From the NCBI GenBank assembly GCA_964034945.1, contig OZ035962.1, positions 108,329,534 to 108,393,533 of the forward strand: a DNA stretch of 64,000 nucleotides, read 5' to 3'. The stretch comes from Chrysopilus asiliformis. Its lineage: Eukaryota > Arthropoda > Insecta > Diptera > Rhagionidae. Positions 36,032 through 51,379 of the stretch are shown here, in pieces (within the stretch, counting starts at the first letter, position 1; every line of letters begins with the position of its first letter). Made by a program: the position numbers and the translations under genes. The notes under the pieces were generated by a model. The model did not search any database and was not told where the DNA came from. It worked only from the letters and a program-made list of their open reading frames with translations.

Positions 36032-36662
36032 CCCTAATCCGTATTTCGTGTCAATTTGACACAATTTTCGAATTCAAATCCACTTATTTCATTGTTTTTT
36101 TTATTAAATTGATCTGAGATTTTGGCGCAAGGTAAAAATCGTATATGAATTTTTAATTTTTAAGGATTTACCGTTAGGTGTCACATGGTCGCTGTACAAA
36201 AAAATCCCTTAATCTGTCGTTCATGTGTCAAATTGACACAATGGTAAAAACTTAAACATTACGCTGCGTCAAAAAGATATTTCATGCACATTTTTTATTT
36301 GAATTGAAATAGTATCAACAGGAATACAATTTGCCATCGTTTCCAAAAAAAAATCTAATTCCAATGTCCACAGTGTACGATGTGATAAATGTGTAAAATC
36401 TACTTGTCCATCTCACCGTTTCACAATTTGTGAAAAATGTGGAACCAACGTTCAATTTTCTTGATTCCTTTTTTATGTAATTTTGTATGTTATTAATAAG
36501 ACCAAATTATTTTTTTTGCTTTTCTCAATCAAAAAAATAATGATTAATCAAGAAAACTTAATTTTGTTACAATTAACACTAAAAATATGGGATTTTCTGG
36601 TATTGTGTCAATTTGACACATGAAATACTTTTAAGTAACTTTAAATGAAATACGGATGAGGG
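36032..36662 (+). mobile_element. piggyBac-like element, internally deleted, 631 bp
   Basis: TTAA at 36028-36031 and 36663-36666 flanks ends CCCTAATCCGTATTTC and GAAATACGGATGAGGG (15 of 16 match). TTAA duplication and CCCT start are diagnostic of piggyBac. GTGTCAATTTGACAC palindromes occur near both ends and once inside. Confidence 0.85.
36351..36464 (+). pseudogene. piggyBac transposase C-terminal cysteine-rich domain remnant
   Basis: Frame ending TGA at 36462-36464 reads VRCDKCVKSTCPSHRFTIC then EKCGTNV. CxxC-x(n)-C-x2-H-x(n)-CxxC matches the zinc-binding domain that ends piggyBac transposases. The rest of the transposase is absent. Confidence 0.75.
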
Positions 36663-37084
36663 TTAAAACCCTGATTTTTTAGTAAATGAATTAATTTTGG
36701 TGAAATCGTTTTTTTTTTCAGTCTTTCTAGAGTTTTGACTTTAGTGATTGTTACTGCTTGTGTTTATTTATCAACAGAATTTCCTTCTACACTATCGAAA
36801 AGGCTCTTAAAAATATATCAGATAAACGAATTCTTTTATTGATTCTAATCTAGTTATCAAGTGTGACATATAACAAGAATACCTGTATCTTAAATTAATC
36901 AAAAGTGGTTCCCAATCAATCTCCTAGCGCTATTCTCAAGCAACCAGTTTCAAATCTCAAAATTGCACACTTTTTTTATGAAAATTTCTTCGATTAATAG
37001 GTATTAGAATTGCGAGACAATTATCTACTAATCACCTGGATATTGTCGTAATTCATTGTCATATTAGAGGATTCTTTTTGTTTC

Positions 37085-37307
37085 TACAGAAAATCGGTGA
37101 TATCGCTCGAGTGTTAGATGTCAATTTTAATAGAAATCTTAGTAAAGTGGTTGATTTTAACCCCATTTCAAAGTCGTCATACTATCAAATTTGATGCGGG
37201 AATTTCGTCTCTGACAATAACTTGTTCATACTTTTTCTGATAACATTCGGGTATTTAAAAAAAATCGTTGCTAATATTTGGTTATTCCTCAGCTAAGAGG
37301 AGTCTGA
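37085..37307 (+). promoter_or_regulatory. 5' flank of Cln3-A, conserved with copy B
   Basis: Contains GATATCGCTCGAGTGTTAG (with a CTCGAG E-box-like core) and TGTTCATACTTTTTCTGATA, colinear with the flank of copy B. An acceptor-like TATTCCTCAG precedes the ATG by 14 bases. Confidence 0.45.
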
Positions 37308-39922
37308 ATGGAACCAGACGATCACAAAAAGGCGGAGGAGATGGTTACTGCCAGGGAGAATCTCAAGCAGAAAGAGGCGATTATTCCCAATTTAGAGTCT
37401 AAGAAGTCAAGAGATCCAAAATTATGGCGCGATCTCACTTCATACTGGATTCTTGGCTTGTGCAACAATTATGGATATGTTGTGATGCTCAGTGCTGCTC
37501 ACGATATTATCAAGCAGTTTGGAGGTGATCATGTAAGTGCGATTTTTTATACAATTACCCAAAATTGCAGTGAAATTTTATAATATTTTCTTATAACTTT
37601 ATCCAACAGTCGGAAGAAGTTCAAGTTGGATCAACATCTGTTCGTCCCTGTAATATCGTTTCGACAGGTGCAGTTTTATTGGCAGATATAGTTCCAGCAC
37701 TCTTCATTAAGTTCTTAGCGCCTTTCTTCCCATTTTGGGTCCAGTAAGTATTTTTTTTTTTCAGTTGTTGAGTTCAGTTTTAGTAAATTATATAAACTAC
37801 AAGTGATTTACTCATAAATGAGGTTTCATACGAAAAAGAGCTTTAAGGTTTCATACAAAAAAAATTAATTTCAAGACATATTGAGTTTTAAAGTTTAAGA
37901 TTAGCAAAAAAAAAAATAGAAATGTCGGCTGTGTTAAGAAAAATTTCAGTTTCTAAATGTTTTGAAGGTTTTATTTTTGTTTTATAAACCTCTATTATGA
38001 TCTCAAATATTGTTGTCAATAATTTAATACTTTGAATTTTCTCGATTTTCCAAAACTAAATGTTTACAAAAATTTAAATTTCAAAAACAGTTCTCCAACA
38101 CCACTAAAGATGTTTTCTAAAAGTAGTAACGAGTTAAAGATTTAAAAAAACTTCTTTAATTGACTTTGTTTTTAAACTAATCTTGATTTTTTTAACTTTC
38201 TCCTTACAGTGTCCGTATTGCAGCGGCAATATCATTAGCTGTAGCAGGTTTTCTTTTGGTTGGGTTCGCTGATTCCGAATGGATGGCACTTCTAGGTGTA
38301 ATCAGCACTTCCTTTAGCTCAGGATTGGGTGAAACAACATTTTTGGCATACTCATCATTCTTCAATAAGTAAGTAGAAATTAGTTAAAGGATTATCTTAT
38401 TTTTTTAAATATCTTTAATTTAGTTTGCTTTCGTGTTTGTCTGTTTGTCTGTCAGGGTCCAATCTTGTAATCTAATTTTGACCCACTTCCACTCATCCGA
38501 TTGACTTGAAAGTTTGCACACATTTGTAGCTCAAGTAACAATACACTATTTTTACTACTTCGTCCTTGTAAGGATAACCTATAAGGATAACGTGAATATC
38601 CTTTTCCTCTAGTTCTCCGGAAAAAACTCATCTGGGGGTTTTTGGGGTTGCAGTGTCCGATTGTGATGGTAAGAAGTCTGTAAGGAAAATGGAAGGGACT
38701 GTAAGGATAACGTGATTATCCTTTTCCTTAAATTTTCTGGAAAAAATTTCATCTGGGGATTTTGGAGTCATTGAATTCGATTCTGGAGTCAAAAAGTCCG
38801 TAAGGATATCTCACATGTGTATCACAAATAGAAAAATTATCCTCTTTTGATTTCTGACACACACTAATTGTTTTCTACTTTTTAGTACATTTTATTCTGA
38901 ATGTTTGTGCCAACTATTCCCAACTGCGCTAACTTAAGTTGAGCTTAAGTTGCTAAGTTTCGTTGGTGCAAACGACCATAAATCGGCACCGTTATGAAAT
39001 TAATGATTTTTTTTTTCTTGTAGAAATGTGGTTTCAACATGGTCATCAGGAACTGGTGGTGCAGGAATTGTGGGCTCACTGTCATATGCAGCCCTTCGGT
39101 CGTTGCATGTCAGCCCTCGAGATACTATGCTAATAATGTTGATATTCCCATTTATCGAGTCACTTGCATTCTGGTTGGTTTTGCGACATCCGAAAAACAT
39201 TCTGCCATTGTCACAGCAGGAAGTCCAGCGAGATTCAACTTCCGAGATTATAAAGGATGACGAGGACGATGTGAAACCATTGCTTACTGTAAAGGATAAA
39301 CTTCATTATATTGTAATATTGCTCAAATACATACTTCCGCTTACGACCGTTTATCTATTCGAGTACTTTATCAATCAGGGAATGGTGAGTACAATCTTCT
39401 TCTTTATCTTGAAAGATAAAAATTTTATTACGATTTAATTATTCAAAATGATTTTATAAAATTTATTTCTTTTTTTTTGCATTTTAGTTTGAATTGGTTT
39501 ACTACAAAAACATTTGGCTAGATAAGGACTCCCAATATCGATGGCTCCAGGTTGATTATCAAATTGGAGTTTTCATCTCGAGATCATCTGTGAATTTGTT
39601 TACTGTAGACAAAATCTGGATAATGTCTGCATTGCAGTTGGTCAATGTTTTCTACTTTGCCGCTGAAGTTATTTTCTACATAACACCAAATATTTGGATC
39701 GTCTTCGCAATAGTCTTCTGGGAAGGCCTACTGGGAGGTGGTGCATACGTAAACACTTTCTATCGAATGTCCAAGGAAGTGCCTAGTGTAAGGAGACAAT
39801 TCGCCTTGGGGGCAGTTGCCTTATCGGATTCGGTGGGTATTGCGATAGCTGGATTTTTGGCAATGCCCGCCCACAATGCCATCTGTGAACTCCCATTACC
39901 TGTTAGACCATACGTATTTTAA
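37308..39922 (+). CDS. Cln3: CLN3 / battenin, five exons, intact (copy A)
   Basis: Lysosomal/endosomal multi-pass membrane protein whose human orthologue is mutated in juvenile Batten disease. Exons: 37308-37532, 37610-37743, 38210-38368, 39024-39384, 39488-39922; phases fit, giving 437 residues, close to human CLN3 (438). Recognisable blocks: [108 protein letters not shown], and the C-terminal [12 protein letters not shown]. The start is the first ATG in frame after an acceptor-like AG. Intron 3 carries dispersed repeat family C. All splice donors are GTAAGT or GTGAGT. The copy at 19.1-21.5 kb is its broken paralogue. Confidence 0.95.
38420..38870 (+). repeat. Dispersed repeat family C, copy 2 (Cln3 intron 3)
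   Basis: Matches 26212-26581 (CTTCCACTCATCCGATTGA; GATTCTGGAGTCAAAAAGTC) with an internal duplication of the block ATCCTTTTCCT ... CTGG(A)AAAAA near 38598-38760. Confidence 0.6.
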
Positions 39923-41688
39923 TCATATCCAATTGTCACTCATTAGATATGTAAATTAAGGCATCCTAATTGATCTATTAACAATTTTAGCGTAATTATA
40001 AATATAATTTATAGTCAATAGAAAGATATTTGTTAAGACTGAGTATTAATATGTGTAAAGGTGAAAACTACACAATGAAGAATTTCCATTTTAGTAAAAA
40101 CAAAAGTTTTTTGTTTCTTCAATCCAATGTTGAATGATTTTCATAAATACAAAATGTGCATTTGAATTTTTATTTATTATATACAAACAGATTAATTGCA
40201 AAACAAGGAAATTATTTACGAAAATTTAGGGAAATAAATTTTTTGAATGGATCTTCTGTTATTTTAAAACATTATTTTTTGATTTGAAATTATTTCAGTG
40301 GAGCCTCTGCAAAAAGGTGATGATATTTAAGACGAATTACTGGATATTGATGGGTTTTTAAGTATGTCAGTCACCATCATAAATATTGGCTTGATTTAAA
40401 TTGCTCCAAGGGATGTCAACGACACAAATTGTTCATCGAAAAGTACTTCTAATACTTTTCCACTCTATTCGCATTTTTCAATGATTTTAGATAAAGTGCC
40501 AATGATTTCTTTTTATGGCATTTAAACGATTTTCAAATGGTGCGTGAAACCTTTGGAAATATGTTTTTAGGGGGAAAATACGAGCTTATCAAAATCAAGA
40601 ATCTTCTTATAGCTAAAGAAAAAAGTAAGAAGCCCCTCGACTAGCTAAAGGTACGTGATTTTATAGATTTTTAATATTTTTCTGGCTTACCAAAGAAAAT
40701 TTGTTGATTGCTGAACTCGTAAGGATTCACAACAAAATTATTGAGAAAATCTTTAAAAAATATTAATGGAAAGTTTTTGTGGAATTCTTATTTATGAGAA
40801 GCGTTTAGTGGTAAAAGTGAGTTAAAGAAAGCGAAACGAATTCAAAGGAAGTCAGCACATAGGAAATTTTTAATAAAGTTGGAAACATTAGTGTCGGAAT
40901 TAAACAGCAATATTTTTATAAATTGTTAGAATTAAATACAAGGGACCTTGAAAAGAAGCATGGATGGGAATAATGTCAATAGATTCAACGAAAAAGTAGT
41001 TAAATCAAATAAAAAAAATCGCTTTTGCGCCGACGGTTTTGTATTTGATTTAAATGAAAAAGTATTTAAACCAAATGATTAATTTTTTGTCACAGAAAGC
41101 ATCAACGCTACAACAAAGTAACCTCTCTTCTTGTTTATTATCTCACTTAGTGTATGTTGATGGATTGTATTTATATATTTATCTGTGATAGCACTTAGGG
41201 TAGGTTTCGTAGAGGCTAGTTTTGGAATAAAACCCCACTAAGCGGTAGCCAAGCTTTGAAAAAGGCTTTATTTCAAGCATAACGTTTTGGAATATCTTTA
41301 TAAATCGACAAAATTTTGTTTCGTTTCAGTTAAGTTTTTTGCAATTTTCTCGAAAACGTTTAGTCACATCGAAAAATTTATAAAGGCAAAAGGTGTTTTT
41401 AATATTAGTTTACATAACTCTTTCATTCATCAAAATTCAATCGAAACAATTCTTCTTTCGTTCCCCAAACAAATGGATTTTAAAATAAAAAATTTGTATG
41501 TTCTTATACAGAGTATCTGACGATTGGCCCCTGACAATTATAGATTCTCATATTTTTTGTAAAAGAAGAGGTTAATTTCTGGAGTGGCCAAAAATAGACA
41601 ATTCCTTCCCCCTTCTCCACACATACGCAAACTAAATCGTTCAATGCGATTCGCTCGAAAACTGTGTGTCATGGCCGCGTTCCATTAC
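39923..41688. other. No gene recognised
   Basis: Downstream of Cln3-A; AATAAA at about 40233 is a possible poly(A) signal. A short motif GACGATTGGCCCCTG at 41519-41533 recurs at about 58601. Confidence 0.35.
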
Positions 41689-42166
41689 TAACCACGGTTA
41701 ACTGAAAGTCGTTCCAAAACACATACGGTTAACGCAAAGTAAACTATACTCGCGTTCCAAAACACCACAGTTGAGCTGTCAAAGTTAACTTTTTCAACTT
41801 TGCTCAATAGCAGAGTTGAGAAAAGTAAACTTTACTCGGGCATTTTGGAACGCGATTTGTCTAACTTTGACAGTACTGAAAACTTATTTGAGGTTAAGTC
41901 GTTGTTTTCATTGTGAGTGATTTAATGAACAAGTTCGACAAGAACAAGTAAATTATTAGGTATTTTATTAATTGCATTTAGCAGGAAAGTATTATTAAAA
42001 GTATGATAATTTTAGGTGATTTAGTCAGGATTCCAATAACTGTCAAAGTTAACCAAATCACGTTCCGAAATGCCAGAGTACAGTTTACGTTATTTTCAAC
42101 TTTGGCAATCAGCTGTTCTAACTTTGACAAACCCAACCTTTACTTTACTCCGGAATAAAGGAACGC
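41689..42166. mobile_element. Possible MITE with nested inverted motifs
   Basis: Starts GCGTTCCATTA and ends TAAAGGAACGC. Inside, CGCGTTCCAAAAC and TTTTGGAACGCG form another inverted pair, and AAAGTTAAC-type motifs recur in both orientations. No target duplication seen. Confidence 0.4.
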
Positions 42167-42236
42167 ACCCCATGTTGAAAAACGGTTAAGGATGAATATA
42201 GTTCAGAATCGCCCTAAAATAGCACTTCTTTAATAT

Positions 42237-42480
42237 GAGGCGTTAAAAGCTAGAGTGGACCAACCCACATAATCGAGTTTTTGAAGCTTTTCCACTCTGT
42301 ACTATTATTGACTGAAAATTTTTGGAAAAAAAAAATCTGTGGACTTTATTACTCAATGTTGAACGTTTTTTGGTGCTTCCAAACATTTTTGTCTAAAAAC
42401 TCACTCTCAATAGTGATTCAAACACAAAAAAATTCACGATTTCGACATGTGGGTTGGTCCACTCTAGCTTTTAACGCCTC
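42237..42480. mobile_element. MITE with perfect 34-bp terminal inverted repeats
   Basis: GAGGCGTTAAAAGCTAGAGT begins the left repeat (42237-42270), an exact inverse of 42447-42480. AATAT flanks both sides. 244 bp, non-coding. Confidence 0.85.
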
Positions 42481-42485
42481 AATAT

Positions 42486-45400
42486 AGTACATCAAAATTG
42501 TCTTTAAAATTCTAAATTTTATACAGTCATTTCTTTTTACACCGGTCGTAAATTTTTAAAATTTGAAAAACATGACAAAATCATAAAACATGATAAATTT
42601 TAGTGATTCTCATAAAAATATCTGCCTTGATTATACAGATTAAAACATCTTAAAGTTGAAAAGTTCAGTATTAACTTAATAAAAAACTGGTTTAAAACAA
42701 TGAATGTCGTTTCACCTTGTCTCATATTAATTGTACACCGATGCTCACAAATAAATTGAAAAAACCTCAGAATGATTAGAAACAATTATGCGACGCCTCA
42801 GTTTCATAGCAGCCGCATAAAAACTTTAAAGTTGAAAATTTTAAATAAAACGATCGGCAGTTTCCGCTTTTGTAGCCATCAACGGTCGAATGTAAAACTT
42901 CTGGGGTCTTGGCCAGATTAGACCCGTCATCTGAAATTAATGACGTCACCGTGAAATGTCGAAATGTTGCGGTCTCGCGCGCCACCTTCACACGTGATTG
43001 TTTCGGATTGAAAGAGATTTGTGTGGTGTGTAAGGAAACAGAATTCTTAATTGAGCTTTTAGTTAATTTTTGAACGCGAATGTATCAACAGGTGGGCAAA
43101 TGTACGAGAAGATCCGAAGATATCAATCTTAATTTCAAATATATCAAACGTTTTAAAATCACATGTGCGCTTAGATTAAAACATAACAGTCACTTGATCT
43201 TATCGTCTTAAGATTAATACTAAATGCAAGATAAGTTTTCTTAGACATTTAATTTACTTTGCTCAGTTTAATCTAAGAGCACGTATTTTGGTGCACTTGT
43301 CATTGGGCAAAAAGTTGGACGTGTAAAAATTTAAATTTTAATTAAAATTATAGAAGTCGTATGTGTATTTTTCATCTTTAAAAAAATTTAATTACCTTGT
43401 GTTGTTTTTGTATCACCTAACAACGGGTATAGAATATCATTCAAAATCAGTTAGTTCAGTTTGTGATTTGAATTCGTTTGGATTTTATTGGACGGTTTTT
43501 TTTTTCAAAAACTCGTTTCAAGTTCAAAGCAAGATTTTTGGCATTTGTATACTGTTTTTGCATTGACATTGGTTAAATCATTTGTGGAATGGCTGCTTTG
43601 TAAAGTCACAAAAAAAACTTCCCGTAAAAAGGTGAGCAGTAATTTTTTTTTTATTAATTTGACTATCATAGAGGAAATTGTTTTTGATTTTCGCGATTCA
43701 CTGTTTTAAAAGTGTTGTGTCTAGTGCAGAAATTTGAAAAGGCCATTCAACTTGGTACCAGAAAAATAACAGATCTCAATGATCTTTCACAGTGATTGCA
43801 GCTATTTCGCATGGAATAATGTTATTTTGTTCATTTGTTTGTTGAACAAAATCAGCTGTTGTTAAAAGTTTTTCTAATTTATAAAATTTTTTAAACGTTT
43901 AACGAAAAATTTCAATTTTAGCTTGAAAATATCAACCCAAAGCTTTTTTTTTGCAATATTTAGTTTCTGAAACAATATATAAAAAATATAATTTTTTCAA
44001 ACATCTCAAGAACCGTTAAAGTTTTTACGTATCTGCAATGATAAGAATCATGAAAAATTGATTTAATTTTCGCTTGAGACTGTGTAGCCCTTCAAGTAGA
44101 AAAAAAAATTGAGACATCGGGGAATTTGACTTATCAAGGTTGGACTGTATATGATTTTTACATTATACTCTTCGTGACATTACGCCAGAGATTTCAGTAT
44201 TTCACATAATTTCTTTACACATATAAATTCAATAGAATCATTCCTTTTTCCACCCATTTTTTGTGGGTATCTGGAAAACGGTTCATTTAATTTAAAAAAA
44301 AAATTAAAGCAACAAATGTTCATTTGAAGGACTTCAGAAAAATCCAATTAGAAAATTTTATTCGAGTTGGATTGTGTCTCATACCATTGGCGCTCGCATG
44401 TAAGGGTAAGGGGGAGGGGCGGCATAAAAAACTAAATTTTTATTGCGGAAACTTAGCTTTTGTTGCGGATTTTTCAACTTACCGATCACTAAATACATAA
44501 AATGATCACTAATTCGGCTGGAGGTTGCTCCAAAGTACATTTCTTTCGCCTGCGGCACATTTTTGACAATTTTAAACAAAAGGCCCATTACCTTAAAAGA
44601 TGTTGCCCGCTCCACAGTTCTCTTTATTAGAATTTTTACGGTTTCCCGTGGGACTATTTGTAAAACGTAAAGGCGCACATTTATATTTTTTTCTTCAATT
44701 TTTATGGTCTACTTATACAAAATTTGCTGTTCCTTTTTTCTTGGTTTGTCCCAAAAAAAAATATGGTATCCTACCCATATAATAACTTTTCGCCCCAACC
44801 CTCCTTCTTTCTGGAAGAAAAAAATCCTTTGTGCACCCATGCTTCTTCATACTACAAATTTTCCAACTCTTTGATTGCTTTTTGACAGTAATAGCAACTA
44901 CTACGTCATACGATGTAAACCAATAGTTCACAAATAGTAAAAATTACTCACAGAATGTTCTATTTAAGATCTTTTGTTAAAAGGTTTTTCACCTTTTATT
45001 TAACCTAATGACCAGCGCGAAAAATCGCAAACATTTTTTCACAAATTCCTATCTATTGAAAGTAAAATCATCATAGTGTACCTAAATAGGTGCTAATTTG
45101 TTAGCCGATTTATTTTTTCATAAGGCTTGTGTGTAATCTTTAAGTAATACTAGTGTTGTGTCTAATCAGTTATTTCAGAGGCATGTGCCAAATATTTTAT
45201 TAAGATTAAATTAAGATTGGAGCTTGTCTGGTCTACCATTTCTCAAATAATCACCTGATTTTAACCGTTTATGGATATTATCGATTTGGTAATATTTCTT
45301 TCTATTATTTTGTGATAATTTATTAAACAAAATACATATTAAGACTTTGTTTGATAATATGTGATTGTAAATTAGAAATTGATAAGTTTATTTACTCATG

Positions 45401-46246
45401 ATAAGCGATTTTTTTTACAAAACATCTCAAATATTCTCTATCCAGCGATCAAGTAACATTAGTTTTTGTGATAAGATTGTTATATTTTCCTAAAGTTGAT
45501 ATGCATTTTACAATATTATCTCGATTTATCCAAATATTACACTTAAAGATGTGGAGTAATTTACATTTTCATGTCTCATCGTAATTTATGTTTTACAATT
45601 AAATTATTTAAGTAAACCATAATAATATTTACATAAAATTTATTATCGCATTTTTCGACAAAAAGAGTGAAAAAAAGATTTAAGTGGGCCAAAGCCATGG
45701 GGCCAATTTTTTTTTGACAAAATGCAATAAAGTGAGACCAAGGAACGTGTAAAAATATCCAGACTTATTTTTGATTTTTTTTATGAAGGCAATCTAGTCA
45801 ATTGTAGTAGCAAGAAAATCTAGACTGGAAATTATCTTTATTAAACATCAATTAACTTTTTTAATTAAAATGTGTACAACTTAGTTGTAGGCAAATAATT
45901 TTGGTTATAGTTCTGTAGTAACACTGTTTACACAGTAATTATAAATAGTAAAAAAATAGATTTAAGTTGTTTGTTTATTAAGACCAAAAAAATAATTTTC
46001 ATGTAAATTAGTACTATTTAACCTTTACTATTTAACCTTTAATACCTTTACGATTTACCTTTACGACTATTCTCAGCAGTTAGAAAAACTTTTTTTCCTC
46101 GGTTGTTGTTTTTTAGTCCTATTGAGGTCCTAAGCAAAATTTGAAATGTTCACTTTTGTAATGAAAATCTGTTATGAAAAGTTGTTTATCAGTAGGGTGA
46201 CCGTTTTTTTGGGTCAATTCGGCACAAGATGAACAACAAATTTTAT
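42486..46246. other. No coding gene recognised; one possible promoter
   Basis: AT-rich. A CpG-containing stretch lies at about 42890-43020. A relic of family-E-like wording (GCCTGCGGCACA) is near 44550. Short CCTTTA repeats near 46020-46070. Confidence 0.3.
43447..43631 (+). promoter_or_regulatory. Candidate promoter and 5' noncoding exon (sulfatase?)
   Basis: Two insect-type initiator motifs (AATCAGTTAGTTCAGTTTGT) begin a block ending at a good donor (GTAAAAAG|GTGAGC). The sulfatase ATG at 47494 is preceded by an acceptor (GATTTCAG|) at about 47478, so a 5'-UTR exon upstream is expected; this block is a candidate only. Confidence 0.25.
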
Positions 46247-46942
46247 ATCATACTAATATATAAAAATGAGTTGTGGTCTGTCTGTTGTCTGTCTGTTGTC
46301 TGTCTGTTGTCTGTCTGTTGTCTGTCTGTTGTCTGTCTGTTGTCTGTCTGTTGTCTGTCTGTTGTCTGTCTGTTGTCTGTCTGTTGTCTGTCTGTTGTCT
46401 GTCTGTTGTCTGTCTGTTGTCTGTCTGTTGTCTGTCTGTTGTCTGTCTGTTGTCTGTCTGTTGTCTGTCTGTTGTCTGTCTGTTGTCTGTCTGTATGTCT
46501 GTCTGTCTGTCTGTTCCTCTTTCACGCAAAAACGGCTGAACCGATTGACTTGAAATTTGGCATGAGTGTCTGTGGTAGTTCTGGTTCCACCATAGGCATA
46601 CGGAAAACGACCGCGAGGGGTGGAGGAGTAAGGGGAGGGGATAAAGTGATTTCGAAACTTAGTTTTCCCTCTATGTTACTCTTTCGCGGGGAAACTACTG
46701 AACCGATTGGCCTGAAATTTGGCATAGATGTTATTCGGGGGTCCAGCCCCAACATAGACCCATTAAAAAGTTGCCCGGGAGGTGGGGGAGTAAGGGGAGG
46801 GGGTAAAGTGATTTCGAAACTTAGTTTTCCCTCTATGTTACTCTTTCGCGGGGAAACTACCGAGCCGATTGGCCTGAAGTTTATCTCCAAAAAAAAAATT
46901 TGAAAAACTTAACCCGGCAACGACGGGTATGCAAGCTAGTAG
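46247..46942 (-). repeat. Repeat family B, copy 3 (minus), with expanded tandem array
   Basis: Left end ATCATACTAATATATAAAAA, right end CGACGGGTATGCAAGCTAGT, the inverse of family B. It contains a duplicated internal block (AAACTTAGTTTTCCCTCTAT occurs twice, about 46657 and 46817) and the 11-bp tandem array. The 224-codon frame at 46229-46903 is not a gene. Confidence 0.8.
46277..46493 (+). repeat. 11-bp tandem array TCTGTCTGTTG, about 19-20 units
   Basis: Very regular units, derived by extending the TCTG microsatellite of repeat B into an 11-bp higher-order unit. As 11 is not a multiple of 3, all frames read the same 11-residue repeat, which makes spurious long frames. Confidence 0.95.
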
Positions 46943-47124
46943 AAAATAAAATTCGATTTAAACGAAGACTAAGGAAAAAAAAAACTTTGATATTTTAAAC
47001 AGAATGCGGCGCAGTTATTTGAATCAAAAGAAACGCAGTCCCAAACGAAAATTAGCTAAAACATTCATATAAAACGTAAATTATAAACATTCCCAACGGA
47101 AATTGTAAAAATACCAGTAAAGAC

Positions 47125-47395
47125 AAATGCGCCGCAGACCAAATTTTTTGAGATATTGCGCCTTTGGTGGAGGTTTATTGAACAAATGTGCCGCAGGCGA
47201 AAAAAAGGTGCTTTAAAGCAAATTCCAGGCGAAATAGAGTCCATTTTGCATATTTAGTAATTGATTTTCTACCGTTTGGAAAATTGCCACACAAATTTGA
47301 AAAACCCGGGACAAAATTCAGTGTCCGGGATGCCGGGACAACATGCCTAAATCCGGGAGTGCCCCAACCATTTCGGGACGTATGGACACTCTACT
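47125..47395 (+). repeat. Dispersed repeat family E, copy 2
   Basis: GCGCCGCAGACCAAATTTTT, GTGCCGCAGGCG, GAAAAACCCGGGACAAAAT, and end GGGACGTATGGACACTCTAC parallel the copy at 18340-18630. It ends about 100 bp before the sulfatase start. Confidence 0.6.
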
Positions 47396-47493
47396 TTTAA
47401 TGGATAACTTTATTATCACAAAATTGTACTTCCAAAATTAACTTTTTTGATCGAATTTTCTTGTTTTCTAGATTTCAGATATCACAAAGGACC

Positions 47494-50604
<3,111 letters not shown>

Positions 50605-51379
50605 ATCAGTAAAACATGTTATTTGCCTTTTTCAGAGAATCGATTGTATGTACTTCATTTTGCTGAACATTTTCTGAGGCTACTAACTAATTTTGATAGA
50701 TATTTCAACATTAAAAACATTTTTTTACTAAAATAGAATCTCTGTTATATTAGTCTTCTTTATTACATACTTTTTACTGTTTTTCAAAAGAGCTCATCAA
50801 CATTTCTCATGAGATTTCAGATATATTTTTCTGGAAGCAGTGAAATTTTTTACATAAATTCTCATTCTAAAATCTCATTTATCAATTATCATTTATTTTG
50901 TGAGTGTATTTTAAGGATAACGTGATGTTGCAGTGTATTTCTATTTGGAAAGTACAAGTTTTATGTAAGAATTAAAGTTTTTTATTTAGTGTTGCTCGTA
51001 GATAGTTTTAGAGGGACTGCAGGAAAAAATATTTATATTTACGTGCCAAAAAATGTAAAATTGGTGGACTTTTTAATTTTGTTCCTTGTTTCGTTCGGCC
51101 TTTTTTTATAATTTAGAACCCAGTAGATTCGATTTAACTAAACTGCTTGTAAAAATTCTTTTTTTTTGTTAATGCACAGTCTTTAAGAAATGTGATTATA
51201 TTTCTAAAATTTATTTTTTTATTCCTGTATTGACGATTTCGATTATTGTTTTTATCAGTTATTGTTTAATTTTTATTGCGATTAGGTACGCGAAGAACTA
51301 TGATGGTCAAAATTTTAGGTGCGAAGAGGTAAAACATTTTTTTTTGAGTATTTATTCAATGAAATTTTTTTTATGAATT
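50605..51379. other. No gene recognised (3' flank of sulfatase)
   Basis: AT-rich; no further exon seen. Confidence 0.35.

Noticed and set aside
46229..46903. 224-codon frame with Leu-Ser-Val-Cys repeats
   Set aside because: Comes from the 11-bp tandem array inside repeat B; all three frames and the opposite strand give similar repeats.
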